Source: Natrinema pellirubrum DSM 15624
Lineage (GTDB): Archaea > Halobacteriota > Halobacteria > Halobacteriales > Natrialbaceae
NCBI RefSeq assembly: GCF_000230735.2
Contig: NC_019962.1
Coordinates: 2,914,001-2,978,000, forward strand
DNA length: 64,000 nt
Reading direction: 5' to 3'
The first letter of the stretch is position 1. Each line of letters opens with the position of its first letter. The translations under genes and the position numbers were made by a program. Shown here one piece after another: positions 24,284 to 33,387 of the stretch. The notes under the pieces were generated by a model, which made no database searches, was not told the DNA's origin, and worked only from the letters and a program-made list of their open reading frames with translations.

Positions 24284-26104
24284 TTAGGACTCGTCTTCGA
24301 GGTTCGCCTGCCAGTCGAGGTAGTAGCCGGTCGCTTCGTTCGGCATCTTCGACGTATCGGTGTTCTTCGGCTCGAAGCTGAAGTGGCCGTACGCGACGTC
24401 CGGCCAACTCCAGATCCAGCCGAGCGAGTACATCTCGAGATCGCCGTCCTCACCGCGGTCCTGGAGCGTCGAGAACTCCGTCGCCTTGGTCTTGAGGTCG
24501 ATGCCGATCCCGGAGAGCCTGCGTTTGATCTCGTCGGCCATGTCCTGGAACGTCGGACTGGACTTGTAGACGGTCGCTTCCATCTCGAACGGATCGTCTT
24601 CGGTGAAGCCGGCCTCCTCGAGGAGGTCTTTCGCTTCGCTGCGTTGCATGTCGTTGACGCCGTAGGGCCACTCGTCTTTCCAGTCCTGATAGCCGTCCGC
24701 TCCGGTCGGCCACATCGTCGGCGGCGTGAAGCTGAACGCCTCGAAGCCGCGGTTCTGGAGGATATCGTTGACGAACTCCTCGTGGTTCACGACGTGCGCG
24801 ACTGCCTTTCGAACGGGTGCGGGGACGTTCGTGACGTTGAACGCGAAATAGTACGTGCCGAGTTCGGGGACCGCGAGGTAGTTCGTGGTCTCGCCGTTCT
24901 CGAACTCCCCGTACGTACCGAACTCCCGGTTGTTGTCGTCGGTCTCGGCGTCGATGAGGCCGGGATCGTAGTACGAGGTCGGAATCTCGAAGAAGTCGGC
25001 GTTTTTCTCCATCGCGTAGGTGAACTTCGATTCTGGGTCCTCGTTGATCTCCCAGTGGACGGATTCGACGCTCGCGACGGTCCCGTAGAAGTTGTCGTTG
25101 CGGACGAGCCGAACGTCTTCTCCGGGGTTGAACTCGTCGAACTCGAACGGCCCGGTCCCGTTGGCCATCTCGGTACGGAACTCGTCGTGGCTGACCTCGC
25201 CGTCATAGCCCTCAATGTCGCCGACGAGACCCTCCGGAACGACGGCGAATCCGGTGTGCGTGAGGACGTCCAGTACGGCCGGATTCGGCTCTTGAAGGGT
25301 GACCTCGAACGTGAGGTCGTCGACGATGTCGATCGCCAACGAGTCAGGAGCCACACCGCCGTCGTCGGTCGTCTCGTGTACGATACCGAGACCGCTCGTC
25401 GAGCTGGTAACGAAGTTCGATCGTTCGCTGTACTCGGATTCGGCGAGCCGGCGGAACGAGTACTTGACGTCGTCGGCGGTTAGGTCCCGTCCGTCGTGGA
25501 ACTGGACGCCGTCTTTGAGCGTGAACGTCCACGTCAGCCCGTCGTCGGACGTCTCGAAGGAATCGAGCAGCTGATTCTCGACCTCGGCGACGCCGGCCGG
25601 GTAGTTGGTCAGCGTATCGTAGAGCTGGACGATGACCTCGCCGGACGCGGTGTCCGTCGACATGATCGGGTCCAGCTCGTCGAAGGAAGCGTTGATCAGG
25701 TTCAGTTCCGAATCACCCTCGACTTTCGTCCGGTTGTGTTTCACGTGGTGGCGGCCGAGGGCACCGAGCCGGGGAAGCTCGACGTTGTCGTACCAGAAGA
25801 ATTCACCCTTGCTGTGGTACATCGGGAGCAAGACCATGTCGTCCCGGACGGCCTCCTCGATCTCGATGTACGCCTGAGTACGCGTTTCTTCCGCGTCGGG
25901 GCCCGGGTTGTTCACGATGCGCTCCCAGGCCTCCTGTGCTTTCTCAGCGTGTTCTGTCGTCTCGTAGTCGGTTTCCTCGTCTTCCTCGTCGTCGCTGAGG
26001 AGGGCCGAACACCCAGCCAGTCCGACCGATGCACTGCCACCGAGGAGAGCAAGCATTTGTCGTCGCGATCGATCTACAGTTGATGCATCCGGTATGTCGG
26101 CCAT
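24284..26104 (-). CDS. dppA: Family 5 solute-binding lipoprotein, apparently circularly permuted
   Basis: The 606-residue lipoprotein has a Tat-like signal (R14-R15) and lipobox (LAGC, Cys32). The core from about residue 133 on (DELDPIMSTDTASG, LTWTFTLKDGVQFHDGRDLT, NGTGPFEFDEFNPGED) is a family 5 peptide-binding protein. Residues ~50-128 (AWERIVNNPGPDAEETRTQA, MVLLPMYHSKGEFFWYDNVE, LGALGRHHVKHNRTKVE) look like the segment that normally closes the protein. The C-terminus stops at YYLDWQANLEDES, where that segment would be expected. This suggests circular permutation. The start at 26104 is chosen for its TATA box 27 nt upstream. It is the first gene of the dpp operon. Confidence 0.9.
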   Translation of the reverse strand: MADIPDASTVDRSRRQMLALLGGSASVGLAGCSALLSDDEEDEETDYETTEHAEKAQEAWERIVNNPGPDAEETRTQAYIEIEEAVRDDMVLLPMYHSKGEFFWYDNVELPRLGALGRHHVKHNRTKVEGDSELNLINASFDELDPIMSTDTASGEVIVQLYDTLTNYPAGVAEVENQLLDSFETSDDGLTWTFTLKDGVQFHDGRDLTADDVKYSFRRLAESEYSERSNFVTSSTSGLGIVHETTDDGGVAPDSLAIDIVDDLTFEVTLQEPNPAVLDVLTHTGFAVVPEGLVGDIEGYDGEVSHDEFRTEMANGTGPFEFDEFNPGEDVRLVRNDNFYGTVASVESVHWEINEDPESKFTYAMEKNADFFEIPTSYYDPGLIDAETDDNNREFGTYGEFENGETTNYLAVPELGTYYFAFNVTNVPAPVRKAVAHVVNHEEFVNDILQNRGFEAFSFTPPTMWPTGADGYQDWKDEWPYGVNDMQRSEAKDLLEEAGFTEDDPFEMEATVYKSSPTFQDMADEIKRRLSGIGIDLKTKATEFSTLQDRGEDGDLEMYSLGWIWSWPDVAYGHFSFEPKNTDTSKMPNEATGYYLDWQANLEDES

Positions 26105-26127
26105 AAACATGAGTTGCCAAGACAATC

Positions 26128-26135
26128 ATTATAAA
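26128..26135 (-). promoter_or_regulatory. TATA box of the dpp operon
   Basis: On the minus strand the site reads TTTATAAT, centred 27 nt upstream of the ATG at 26104. It implies a leaderless mRNA and argues against the in-frame ATGs at 26110 and further upstream. Confidence 0.6.
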
Positions 26136-26294
26136 CTTACCGACAACGGGAGAAGGTTGAACTGAGGTTTATTGCACCGATTGACACACAAATGCACAGA
26201 TGCGGTCGTTAGCGGGGTAAAAACAGGAATTCGGTGGCACGGCGGCTCGGGTCCGGGTCGATTTTCGAAGGCTAACGCAACGTATCGAGACGTC

Positions 26295-26864
26295 TCAGTT
26301 GTCGCCCTCTTCGTCGATGATGACGACTTCGCCGTCGATGACGTCGACGTTGATCAGCGTCTTGACGTCGTAGCCCGCGTCGTCGACCTTGTTCTCGCCG
26401 CCGACCTTCTTGATGACCGCGACCGTATCGATGACCTCCGCGCCGATCCCGTCGAGGGCATCCAGTACCGCTGCAAGGGTCCCGCCCGTCGAGAGAACGT
26501 CGTCGAGGACCAGCACCCGCTCGCCCTCCCGGACGTCGTTGATGTACATCTCGTTCTCCGAGTAGCCGGTCTTCTGGGAGATCGCGACCTCGTCGTCGAG
26601 GCCGTACTGTCGCTTGCGGATCACGGTCAGCGGGATGTCGGTCATCAGCGAGACCGCGGTGGAGATGTGAATGCCCATCGCGGCCGGGGTGACGATCCGG
26701 TCGACCTCCTCGAGCTGGGCCTTCCGGATGATCCGGATGACGATTTCGCGCAGTAGGGTCGGGTCGAGCTTGGGGACCCCGTCGCTGATCGGATGGACGA
26801 AGTAGTGATAGCCGTTCTTCTCGATGATCGGAGCCTCGAGCAGGGACTGCTTGAGTTGATCCAT
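26295..26864 (-). CDS. hpt: Hypoxanthine/guanine phosphoribosyltransferase-like protein
   Basis: The 189-residue protein has the type I PRPP-binding loop [20 protein letters not shown] (residues ~116-135) and an N-terminus [20 protein letters not shown] typical of the archaeal HGPRTase/APRT-like family. It would salvage purine bases to nucleotides using PRPP. It is complete and has no obvious operon partner. In haloarchaea this family is sometimes annotated as adenine phosphoribosyltransferase-like, so base specificity is uncertain. Confidence 0.9.
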   Translation of the reverse strand: MDQLKQSLLEAPIIEKNGYHYFVHPISDGVPKLDPTLLREIVIRIIRKAQLEEVDRIVTPAAMGIHISTAVSLMTDIPLTVIRKRQYGLDDEVAISQKTGYSENEMYINDVREGERVLVLDDVLSTGGTLAAVLDALDGIGAEVIDTVAVIKKVGGENKVDDAGYDVKTLINVDVIDGEVVIIDEEGDN

Positions 26865-26980
26865 GTCGTCGGTGGGACGGTAGCGGAGTAAAACTTGACG
26901 ATACGCGCGAACGAGAATTGCAGGCGTCGAAATCCGGTCGGTTCTCCGTCTCGTCCCGTCGCCACGGCGTCTCGGGCCCC

Positions 26981-27607
26981 TTACTGCTCGCCGTAGCTGA
27001 GTTCGGGTGGCTGCTCGCCGTGGCCGAGCCGCATGTTGCGTTCGTGATAGATGTGTGCGACGGCGGTGACCGTCACCGTCACGGCGATGATAGCCGTCCA
27101 GGCGAGGTTCGAGAGGGCGGTCAACGGATAGATCTCCAGCCAGAGCGCGGCGACCAGCGCACAGCTGATCGCACCGAGCGAGAGGTACAGCTCCCGCCAG
27201 GCGAACTCCCGGCCAGGAACGATCTCGAGGTAGACGCTGATGTCCCGGGTTCGTTCGGTCGGCTCAATAACGCCCCGATCGGAGTCGAACTCGAGGATAC
27301 CCGACGTGTCCATCTTCGGGAGGTGTGTCTGTTGCAGCGTCGTATAGACCCGCTTTCGCTGTTCGGGGGTAACCCCCTCGAGGGTCGTCTCGTACTCCCA
27401 GGCGGCGATCTGCTGGGCGAGGTCGCCGAGTTCGACGGGACGGTCGTCCTGTTTGAGAAACTGGAGGACGTACCGCCGTCGCTGATTGCGCAGTACTTCG
27501 AAGATTTCTCCCTTGGTGAGTTGGTCGTCGACCTCGTCACTCTCGTCATTCTCGCCGCCATCGGCCTCGTCAGCGTCGGCGTCCGGCGGACGTTGTTGTT
27601 GGGCCAC
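26981..27607 (-). CDS. Membrane-anchored winged-helix regulator, DUF7344 type
   Basis: The 208-residue protein is read from GTG at 27607, preceded by a clear Shine-Dalgarno-like GAGGTGA at 5-6 nt. A GTG at 27697 is also in frame but lies next to a TATATAG promoter element, so it is probably upstream of the transcript. Residues ~35-120 form the winged helix ([40 protein letters not shown]). Two hydrophobic helices follow ([38 protein letters not shown]). I recognise it from memory as DUF7344. The target is unknown. Confidence 0.85.
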   Translation of the reverse strand: MAQQQRPPDADADEADGGENDESDEVDDQLTKGEIFEVLRNQRRRYVLQFLKQDDRPVELGDLAQQIAAWEYETTLEGVTPEQRKRVYTTLQQTHLPKMDTSGILEFDSDRGVIEPTERTRDISVYLEIVPGREFAWRELYLSLGAISCALVAALWLEIYPLTALSNLAWTAIIAVTVTVTAVAHIYHERNMRLGHGEQPPELSYGEQ

Positions 27608-27728
27608 CGTGATCACCTCGCGCTCCCGGTCCCGGCCGGCAGCGCGTGTGGTCCCGTACCCGATCGTATTCCCATCGGTTCGGGCGATGAACTGCACCTA
27701 TATAATTCTCCTGAACCAACCTATCCGA

Positions 27729-28901
27729 TTACTTCGATGTCTCGTCCGCACCCAGTACCGCCGCGATCGACTCGGCGATCTCACCGCCCAGCCCAGCCTT
27801 TGTCCCCTCGTAGCGGGCGGCGTCGCCGGCGTGGACCAGCAGCGCTCTCGTCCGGTCCTTGCCCATTACGCTCGCGTCGTTAGCGACGACGAAGGCCAGC
27901 CCCGCCCGCTCGAGGGTCGTCCGGGCCTGCTCGATCATCGCTTCCTCGTCGCCGGAGGTCTCGGTCTTGAAGCCGACGATCGGCAACTCCGGGAACTCGG
28001 CGCGGATCTCGTCGATGAGCTTCGGCGTCGGCTCGAGGTCGAGGGTCAACTCCTGACCTGAGCGGATCTTTTCGTCGCTTTCCGCGACGGTGTAGTCGCC
28101 GATGGCGGCCGCCGACACCATCGCGTCGGCGTCCTCGCAGGCCGCCCGCGTCGCCGCGAGCATCTCCGCGGCGCTCTCGACATCGCGAACGTCGGCGTAT
28201 GGTACCTCGGGACCGTCGTGGACCAGCGTCACGTCCGCACCGCGAACGTAGCAGGCTTTCGCGACCGCCCGGCCCATCTTGCCCGACGAGCGGTTCGTGA
28301 TGATCCGGACGGGATCGATCGACTCGCTGGTCGCGCCGCTGGTGACGACGACTGACGCACCCTCGAGGGGGCGATCGCCGGCCGCGCGGGCGACGTCACA
28401 GACGATCGCCTCCTCGCTGGCGATCTTGGCCTTCCCCTCCTCGAGACGCGGATCGACGAACTCGACGCCCCACCCGGAAACGGTGTCGATGGCCTCGAGG
28501 ACGCCGGGGTGGTCGTACATCGGTTCGTGCATCGCGGGCGCGATCACGACCGGAGTGTCGGCTCCGAGCGCGGTCGTCGCACAGGTCGTGACCGGGGTGT
28601 CGTCGACGGCCCCCGCAATTTTGCCGACCGTGTTCGCGGTGGCGGGCGCGATCAGGAAGACGTCGGCCCAGCCGTCGTACCCACAGAGATCGACGTGTTC
28701 GACGCTACCCGTAATCTCGGTGACGACGTCGTTCTCGGTGGCGAACTCGACGGCCCAGGGGTGGACGATCCCCTGTGCGCTGTCAGTCATCACGCCGCGA
28801 ACCGTCGCCCCCCGGCGTCGCAACTCGTGGGCGAGTTCGACCGTCTTGACGGCCGCGATCGATCCCGTCACCCCGAGCGCGACGTTGACTCCCTCGAGCA
28901 T
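27729..28901 (-). CDS. coaBC: Bifunctional phosphopantothenoylcysteine decarboxylase / phosphopantothenate-cysteine ligase
   Basis: The 390-residue protein has an N-terminal flavoprotein CoaC domain (ALGVTGSIAAVKTVELAHEL; EHVDLCGYDGWADVFLIAPA; ATANTVGKIA; APAMHEPMYDHP) and a C-terminal CoaB domain with VVVTSGATSESIDPVR, ITNRSSGKMG and VSAAAIGDYTV. It catalyses two steps of coenzyme A synthesis. Length is typical. It ends 121 bp before the regulator gene. An IS lies upstream (29036-30104), but 134 bp of native upstream sequence remain. Confidence 0.95.
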   Translation of the reverse strand: MLEGVNVALGVTGSIAAVKTVELAHELRRRGATVRGVMTDSAQGIVHPWAVEFATENDVVTEITGSVEHVDLCGYDGWADVFLIAPATANTVGKIAGAVDDTPVTTCATTALGADTPVVIAPAMHEPMYDHPGVLEAIDTVSGWGVEFVDPRLEEGKAKIASEEAIVCDVARAAGDRPLEGASVVVTSGATSESIDPVRIITNRSSGKMGRAVAKACYVRGADVTLVHDGPEVPYADVRDVESAAEMLAATRAACEDADAMVSAAAIGDYTVAESDEKIRSGQELTLDLEPTPKLIDEIRAEFPELPIVGFKTETSGDEEAMIEQARTTLERAGLAFVVANDASVMGKDRTRALLVHAGDAARYEGTKAGLGGEIAESIAAVLGADETSK

Positions 28902-29026
28902 ATGCCGGGTACTTCGGAAGGGGTCCCTTTAGGCGTACCGTCGTCCCGCGATCGCACCGCTCGTCCGTCGTCGCCGTTTCGTGCTACCAAGCGAAGTCGA
29001 CGAGTTCGCCACCGAAAACCGTTAGT

Positions 29027-29035
29027 GACTGTGAT
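29027..29035. repeat. Target-site duplication, left copy
   Basis: GACTGTGAT directly abuts the left end of the IS and is identical to the copy at 30105-30113. Confidence 0.85.
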
Positions 29036-30104
29036 GAGGGTGTCATAGAACTCTTGTCACACCGTGATGATCGTGCTTCCCGGATTATCTCCTCGTTCGT
29101 AGTTGGTGATCGCAATAACGAGACGCAGACACAACGACAGGAACACTTGTGCTCGTGCATGGACGCGGCCTCGGGCGTGGACGTGCCCGAGGCCGCAGTC
29201 CTTGACTGCGTCGTTAGTTCGTTCGACGCCTGTCCGGCAGTTGTACGTCTCATCTAACGTCGATTGCTTCAACTTCACGTCCTTGCTGTGTTCTTTGATA
29301 CGGTCTTCGACCCTGTACTCTATGTCCAGTGGATCGTCGGTGTTGCGTGCGTTGTACGGGGCGATTGGCACGACTCCTGCGGTCAGCAGGTAGTCGTGCC
29401 AATCGAGTGTGTCATAGGCGCTGTCTCCAAGCATCCAGATCGGAGTGTCGACGGCGAGCGCGTCACGCGTGACGCGCATCGCCGTCTCTTCTGGCGCTTG
29501 TTTGCTCTCGGTGAATTCCGCTGCAATCGGGATCTTTGAACCAGTCGAAACGATCGTGCAGCCGTAGCCGTAGTAGTACTCTTCAGCCGTTGGATCGTAG
29601 CATTTCGACGCGTCTTGATCGGCTGGCATCGTTCTCACGTCTGTCGAATCAATCGAGTAGGTCAAGTCGAGCAGGCCCCGCAAGGCGGCCTGCTCGACGA
29701 GGTGGTCGAAAATCTCGTCGATGACGTGTTCGAGATCGGTGAGGAAACGATCGACCGCGTCTCTCGACGGCGGTCGATCGAAGCCACAGCTGAGCCAGAC
29801 GACTGTGTTGTTCAGTTCTCGCGCAACCGGACGAATGCCGTAGATATCCTTGTAGTAGCAGTGCAGAAACCCACGCATCATCTCGGGTGGTTCGTGGTCT
29901 CGTGTTCGCCCCGTCTCCGCCGGGGCGAACACGTCGAATTCTTCGAGAAACTCGAAGGAGAGATGCTCGAACAGCGCTAGCGTCTCCGTCTCCACGGCAT
30001 TGAAGAACGTCTCTACCGTAGGATTATCTTGCAGGGTCGCTGGGCTCATACCACCTCAGCGTTCACCCTGCTCTCTGGTATGAGAACTGTTCTATGACAC
30101 CCTC
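29036..30104 (-). mobile_element. Complete IS5-like insertion sequence (1069 bp)
   Basis: Both ends carry the perfect 16-bp inverted repeat GAGGGTGTCATAGAAC (29036-29051; complement at 30089-30104). It is flanked by the 9-bp direct repeat GACTGTGAT. The transposase occupies almost the whole element. The intact frame, perfect ends and perfect duplication suggest recent transposition. The right end is 23 bp from the start codon of the pilin-like gene at 30128. Confidence 0.93.
29057..30049 (-). CDS. IS5-like DDE transposase
   Basis: The 330-residue frame is intact. The DDE residues are likely in LTYSIDSTDVR, WMLGDSAYDTLD and CRTGVERTNDAVKD; the last resembles the Y-(2)-R-(3)-E-(6)-K motif of IS4/IS5 families. 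The N-terminus has a helical dimer/DNA-binding region with MMRGFLHCYYKDIYGIRPVA. Codon and base use are less GC-rich than in the neighbours. Exact subgroup is not assigned. Confidence 0.9.
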   Translation of the reverse strand: MSPATLQDNPTVETFFNAVETETLALFEHLSFEFLEEFDVFAPAETGRTRDHEPPEMMRGFLHCYYKDIYGIRPVARELNNTVVWLSCGFDRPPSRDAVDRFLTDLEHVIDEIFDHLVEQAALRGLLDLTYSIDSTDVRTMPADQDASKCYDPTAEEYYYGYGCTIVSTGSKIPIAAEFTESKQAPEETAMRVTRDALAVDTPIWMLGDSAYDTLDWHDYLLTAGVVPIAPYNARNTDDPLDIEYRVEDRIKEHSKDVKLKQSTLDETYNCRTGVERTNDAVKDCGLGHVHARGRVHARAQVFLSLCLRLVIAITNYERGDNPGSTIITV

Positions 30105-30113
30105 GACTGTGAT
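30105..30113. repeat. Target-site duplication, right copy
   Basis: GACTGTGAT follows the right end of the IS. It matches 29027-29035 exactly and ends 14 bp before the ATG at 30128. Confidence 0.85.
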
Positions 30114-30127
30114 AGTAAGTACATCCA

Positions 30128-31180
30128 ATGAATTTGCGTCGCTCGTCTCGCGACGACCGGGGCGTCTCGGTCGTGGTCGGGACCGTCCTCCTGATCGGGA
30201 TGATCACGATGGCGATGGCAGTTCTCGGCGCGGCCGTTCTGAGTACCGATCTCGTCGACAGCCCCCCTCGAGCGGAGTTCGTCTATCAAGAGGATGGTAA
30301 CGGGACCGTCGCGATCGGCTTGACTGACGTACAGAAACTGACCGCCGACGGCACGGAGATCAAACTCGAGGGCGAGGGCAGTTGCGGGATGTGGGGCAGT
30401 GGCGGTGATCTCGAGGAAGGGGCTGTGACGACCGTGGAGGATGGTGATTGTCCGGACAGCCTCGAGGAGGGTGACGTGATTCAGATAATCGGTGCCGAAA
30501 CGTTGATCGACACCTACGAACTGCGGGGTGTCTCAGGTGCTACGTATGGTGCCGACTGTACGGACGAAATCGACGAAAAAATCGATGACGGCGATCCAAT
30601 CGTGATTCAAGATGGCGAAGTCGTCGAATGTGATCTCACCGATGGTGATGATCGGATTGACAGTCCAGTGACGGTTAGAGATGGTGGAGAACTAATCGGA
30701 AACATAAGTACAACCGATGAAATAAAAATAGATGACGGGACCGTCGATGGCTACGTAAATAGTTCGAAGAACTTCCAGTTGAAGGACTCCTCGACTATTG
30801 GTGGGAGCGTCCGCCTTACGGGTGGCGGCAGTGATCTAACCGTAGAAGGTGGAACTGATGTTGGGGGATCGATTACTACGACCGATAACGATCTCAATAT
30901 TGTGATCGATAATACTGGTAGTACTATTGGGAGTGATATCACCAGTGATGGCAGCGTTACTGTCAAAAGTGATCATAATATCCAGGGATCCATCACTGCT
31001 ACCGACGATATTACTCTTAACGATGGCTCAAAGGTTGACGACGACGTCGACGCTGGCGATAATGACGTAACACTCAAAGACACATCAATAATTCAGGGCA
31101 ACGTCACTGATGCGGATTTTGTCGACTGTAAGGGCTCCTCAGATGTCAAAGGGTCGATCAATGCAGATACCAATTGTTGA
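30128..31180 (+). CDS. Archaeal type IV pilin-like protein with bactofilin-like beta-solenoid tail
   Basis: The 350-residue protein has a class III signal (SSRDDRGVSVVVGTVLLIGM) with a hydrophobic helix at residues ~12-40, as in archaeal pilins processed by prepilin peptidase. The tail from about residue 170 is a short-period repeat of the pattern GxIxxxDxIxLxDGSxVxG (for example SSTIGGSVRLTGGGSDL; HNIQGSITATDDITLNDGSK), which suggests a right-handed beta-solenoid like bactofilins. Six Cys are scattered outside the helix. The 3' half is visibly AT-richer than its neighbours, consistent with transfer. An IS separates the gene from its original upstream sequence. Confidence 0.8.
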   Translation: MNLRRSSRDDRGVSVVVGTVLLIGMITMAMAVLGAAVLSTDLVDSPPRAEFVYQEDGNGTVAIGLTDVQKLTADGTEIKLEGEGSCGMWGSGGDLEEGAVTTVEDGDCPDSLEEGDVIQIIGAETLIDTYELRGVSGATYGADCTDEIDEKIDDGDPIVIQDGEVVECDLTDGDDRIDSPVTVRDGGELIGNISTTDEIKIDDGTVDGYVNSSKNFQLKDSSTIGGSVRLTGGGSDLTVEGGTDVGGSITTTDNDLNIVIDNTGSTIGSDITSDGSVTVKSDHNIQGSITATDDITLNDGSKVDDDVDAGDNDVTLKDTSIIQGNVTDADFVDCKGSSDVKGSINADTNC

Positions 31181-31193
31181 TCGGCTACGGGCG

Positions 31194-31931
31194 CTACTCC
31201 CGATCGACGCTCGGGTGCATCGTCGGCGCCTCGTCTAACGGCTCTTCGAACGCCTCGAGCATCCGCGCCCTAGCCTGCTCGTCCCGTCGCCGCCGTTCGT
31301 CGTCGTCGATCTCCTCACAGCCGGGCGGCACCTCGCGGCCGCGACCGGTGAAATAGCCCTCGGGGGTGACCCAGTCGTGGTAGAAGTTCGCGTCGGAGTC
31401 GTGGACGGCGGCGAGGCCGACCTTCGCGCCGTGGCCGGCCGCGACGATCGCCTGATGGGGTTCCTCGGCCAGCCGGCCCGCGGCGTAGACGCCGTCGACG
31501 GCCGTCCGCCCGGCTGCATCGGTGCTGACGAAGTGCTTGCTCCCTCGCTGGATGCGACCCACGTCCAGCGGCACGAGATAGTCACTGTCCGACCACGAGG
31601 CCGCGATCACCCGGCGGGCCTCGAGCGGCTCGCCACCCTCGGTCTCGAGAGTGAAGCCCGCCTCGAGGTCCGTCTCGGCTACTGGTTCCGCACGCGTTAC
31701 GCGCCCGAGTTCGAACTCGGCACCGGCGGTGCGGGCCTGCTCGCGGCTCAGTTGCAGGTAGCGCCGGGCGTCGACCCCGTCGGGAAAACCGGGATAGTTC
31801 TCGAGGCTGGCGTTGCGCGCGAGGATCGACTCGCCACCGTCGACGACGAGCGTGTCGAGTCCCGCGCGGGCGGTGAAGATCGAAGCGGCGAGGCCGGCGA
31901 CGCCCCCGCCGACGATACAGACGTCTCGCAT
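31194..31931 (-). CDS. FAD-dependent NAD(P)-disulfide oxidoreductase-like protein (thioredoxin reductase fold)
   Basis: The 245-residue protein has an N-terminal FAD motif (CIVGGGVAGLAASIFTARAG) and a C-terminal FAD segment (AVDGVYAAGRLAEEPHQAIV). It lacks both the CxxC redox centre and the separate NAD(P)H domain of true thioredoxin reductases, so it is a short flavoprotein of unknown activity. A charged C-terminal region (EEIDDDERRRRDEQARARML) follows. The start at 31931 is chosen because the longer upstream frame has no conserved features. Confidence 0.82.
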   Translation of the reverse strand: MRDVCIVGGGVAGLAASIFTARAGLDTLVVDGGESILARNASLENYPGFPDGVDARRYLQLSREQARTAGAEFELGRVTRAEPVAETDLEAGFTLETEGGEPLEARRVIAASWSDSDYLVPLDVGRIQRGSKHFVSTDAAGRTAVDGVYAAGRLAEEPHQAIVAAGHGAKVGLAAVHDSDANFYHDWVTPEGYFTGRGREVPPGCEEIDDDERRRRDEQARARMLEAFEEPLDEAPTMHPSVDRE

Positions 31932-32114
31932 GGCAGTCCGTTGACTCGGCAGTGTATAGAAGGTTGCCGTCGACCGCAACGCCGGACGAGGACCGGTCTC
32001 GGCGTTCGAGACCCGCTCGGCTCGAGTCACGTGGGGACCGCGGAACGCTGTGGCTCGACCCTCGTCATGTGGCCCACCCAACAGTATTTTGAGCCGAACC
32101 GGTGAAGGTCCGGT

Positions 32115-33314
32115 ATGTTCGTCGCCGCCGCCTTCCTGATCGGACTCGCGGTGGTTCCGTTTCTCGTCTTTCGCGCGTATGCGACTCGAGTCGAGGCGTC
32201 GGACGAACCAATCGAGGACCGACTCCACCGCCTCAACCGCGCCCAGCAGGTCGGCGGGTTCACCCTCCCGGTCGCAGCGATCATCGAGCTGTACGCGCTC
32301 GAGTTGAGCGAGCGAGCGCTCGCTGCGGTCGGCGCTAGCGGCCCCGAGATCGCCGGTCTGGCCGTCCTCGAGTTCGGCGCGATCGTGCTGGTCTCGTTCG
32401 GGGTCGTGACGCTGCCGCTCGTGGGGATGGCGCTTGGCACCTACCCGACGGTGCGCTCGCTCCGGGACACGTCGGCGTCGCTGTGGCGGGTCGTCAAGGG
32501 CATCCTCGCGGTGATGGGAATCACCGCCGTCTCCGTCGGGGTCGCACTGGCGGGCTTTTTCGCGATCCAGTCGGTCTTCGGCTCGTCGCTGCCGGTCCTG
32601 ATCGGCGGGCTCGGGACCGTCATCTTCGTCGGCTTCGGTCTCTCGCCGTACCTGATCGTGATTTTTCAGGACCGGGTCCCGCTCGAGGACCAGCGCCGCG
32701 AACGGGTCGACCGTCTCTGTGCGGACCTGGGCTATCGGCCCCGCGGACTCTTCCTGCTCGAGGGGGAGTCGACCAAGACCGCGAACGCTCTCGTTGCGGG
32801 CACCGTTCCCGGCCTGCGGTACGTCTTCCTGACCGACTACCTGCTGGCCGAGTGTGACGACGACGAACTGTGCGCGATCCTCGCTCACGAGTTCGGCCAC
32901 GTCGCGGGCCGGCACCTCTGGCAGCGCGGGCTGTTGACCGTCGCCGTCTTCGGCGCGTGGATCGCCGGTGCCGAGTTCGTCGGCTTCGGCGCGCTCGAGG
33001 AAGCGCTTGGCTTCCTCGGCTTCTTCCTGCCGTTCATGGGGCTCTACGCTGTCTATCACGTCGTCTTGCTGGGCGGGCTCGCACGCTGGCAGGAGTTCCG
33101 GGCCGACGCCTACGCCGCCCGACGTGTCGGCCACGAGGCGATGGTCGCGGCCCTCGAGCGCCTCGCGGACGCGAACGACACGCGCCGCGAGGCGGGGCTG
33201 CTCTACAGTCTGGCGACCCATCACCCGCCGATCAGCGACCGGATCGAGGCGGTCCGCGACTGGATCGAGGCGACCGGCGACGCCCGCGGGAGCGAGACGC
33301 CTTCAGGCGGCTGA
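32115..33314 (+). CDS. M48-family membrane metalloprotease (HtpX/Ste24-like)
   Basis: The 399-residue protein has about four N-terminal membrane segments. The zinc motif HEFGH is at residues 258-262, preceded by LCAILA. Two more membrane segments and the third ligand in QEFRADAYAARR (Glu327) follow. A C-terminal HHPPISDRIEAVRDW is typical of Ste24/HtpX proteases. It is probably involved in membrane protein quality control or CAAX-like processing. Complete and of normal length. Confidence 0.92.
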   Translation: MFVAAAFLIGLAVVPFLVFRAYATRVEASDEPIEDRLHRLNRAQQVGGFTLPVAAIIELYALELSERALAAVGASGPEIAGLAVLEFGAIVLVSFGVVTLPLVGMALGTYPTVRSLRDTSASLWRVVKGILAVMGITAVSVGVALAGFFAIQSVFGSSLPVLIGGLGTVIFVGFGLSPYLIVIFQDRVPLEDQRRERVDRLCADLGYRPRGLFLLEGESTKTANALVAGTVPGLRYVFLTDYLLAECDDDELCAILAHEFGHVAGRHLWQRGLLTVAVFGAWIAGAEFVGFGALEEALGFLGFFLPFMGLYAVYHVVLLGGLARWQEFRADAYAARRVGHEAMVAALERLADANDTRREAGLLYSLATHHPPISDRIEAVRDWIEATGDARGSETPSGG

Positions 33315-33387
33315 CAGCGGCGCGCGCTCGCGCCAACGGCGTCGATCGGATGGCAATCCTTACTTTCGAACCCGTCGTACGGCCGCC

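Noticed and set aside
30700-31180. CRISPR-like short repeats
   Set aside because: The repetition is at protein level (beta-solenoid) within one intact frame; the DNA repeats are neither identical nor evenly spaced.
31194-31931. Thioredoxin reductase
   Set aside because: No CxxC redox motif and no NAD(P)H-binding domain are present; only the FAD part fits.
31932-33224. Upstream extension of the flavoprotein frame at 31194
   Set aside because: The added residues are a His/Asp/Arg-rich shadow of the M48 protease gene; the FAD motif begins immediately after the ATG at 31931.
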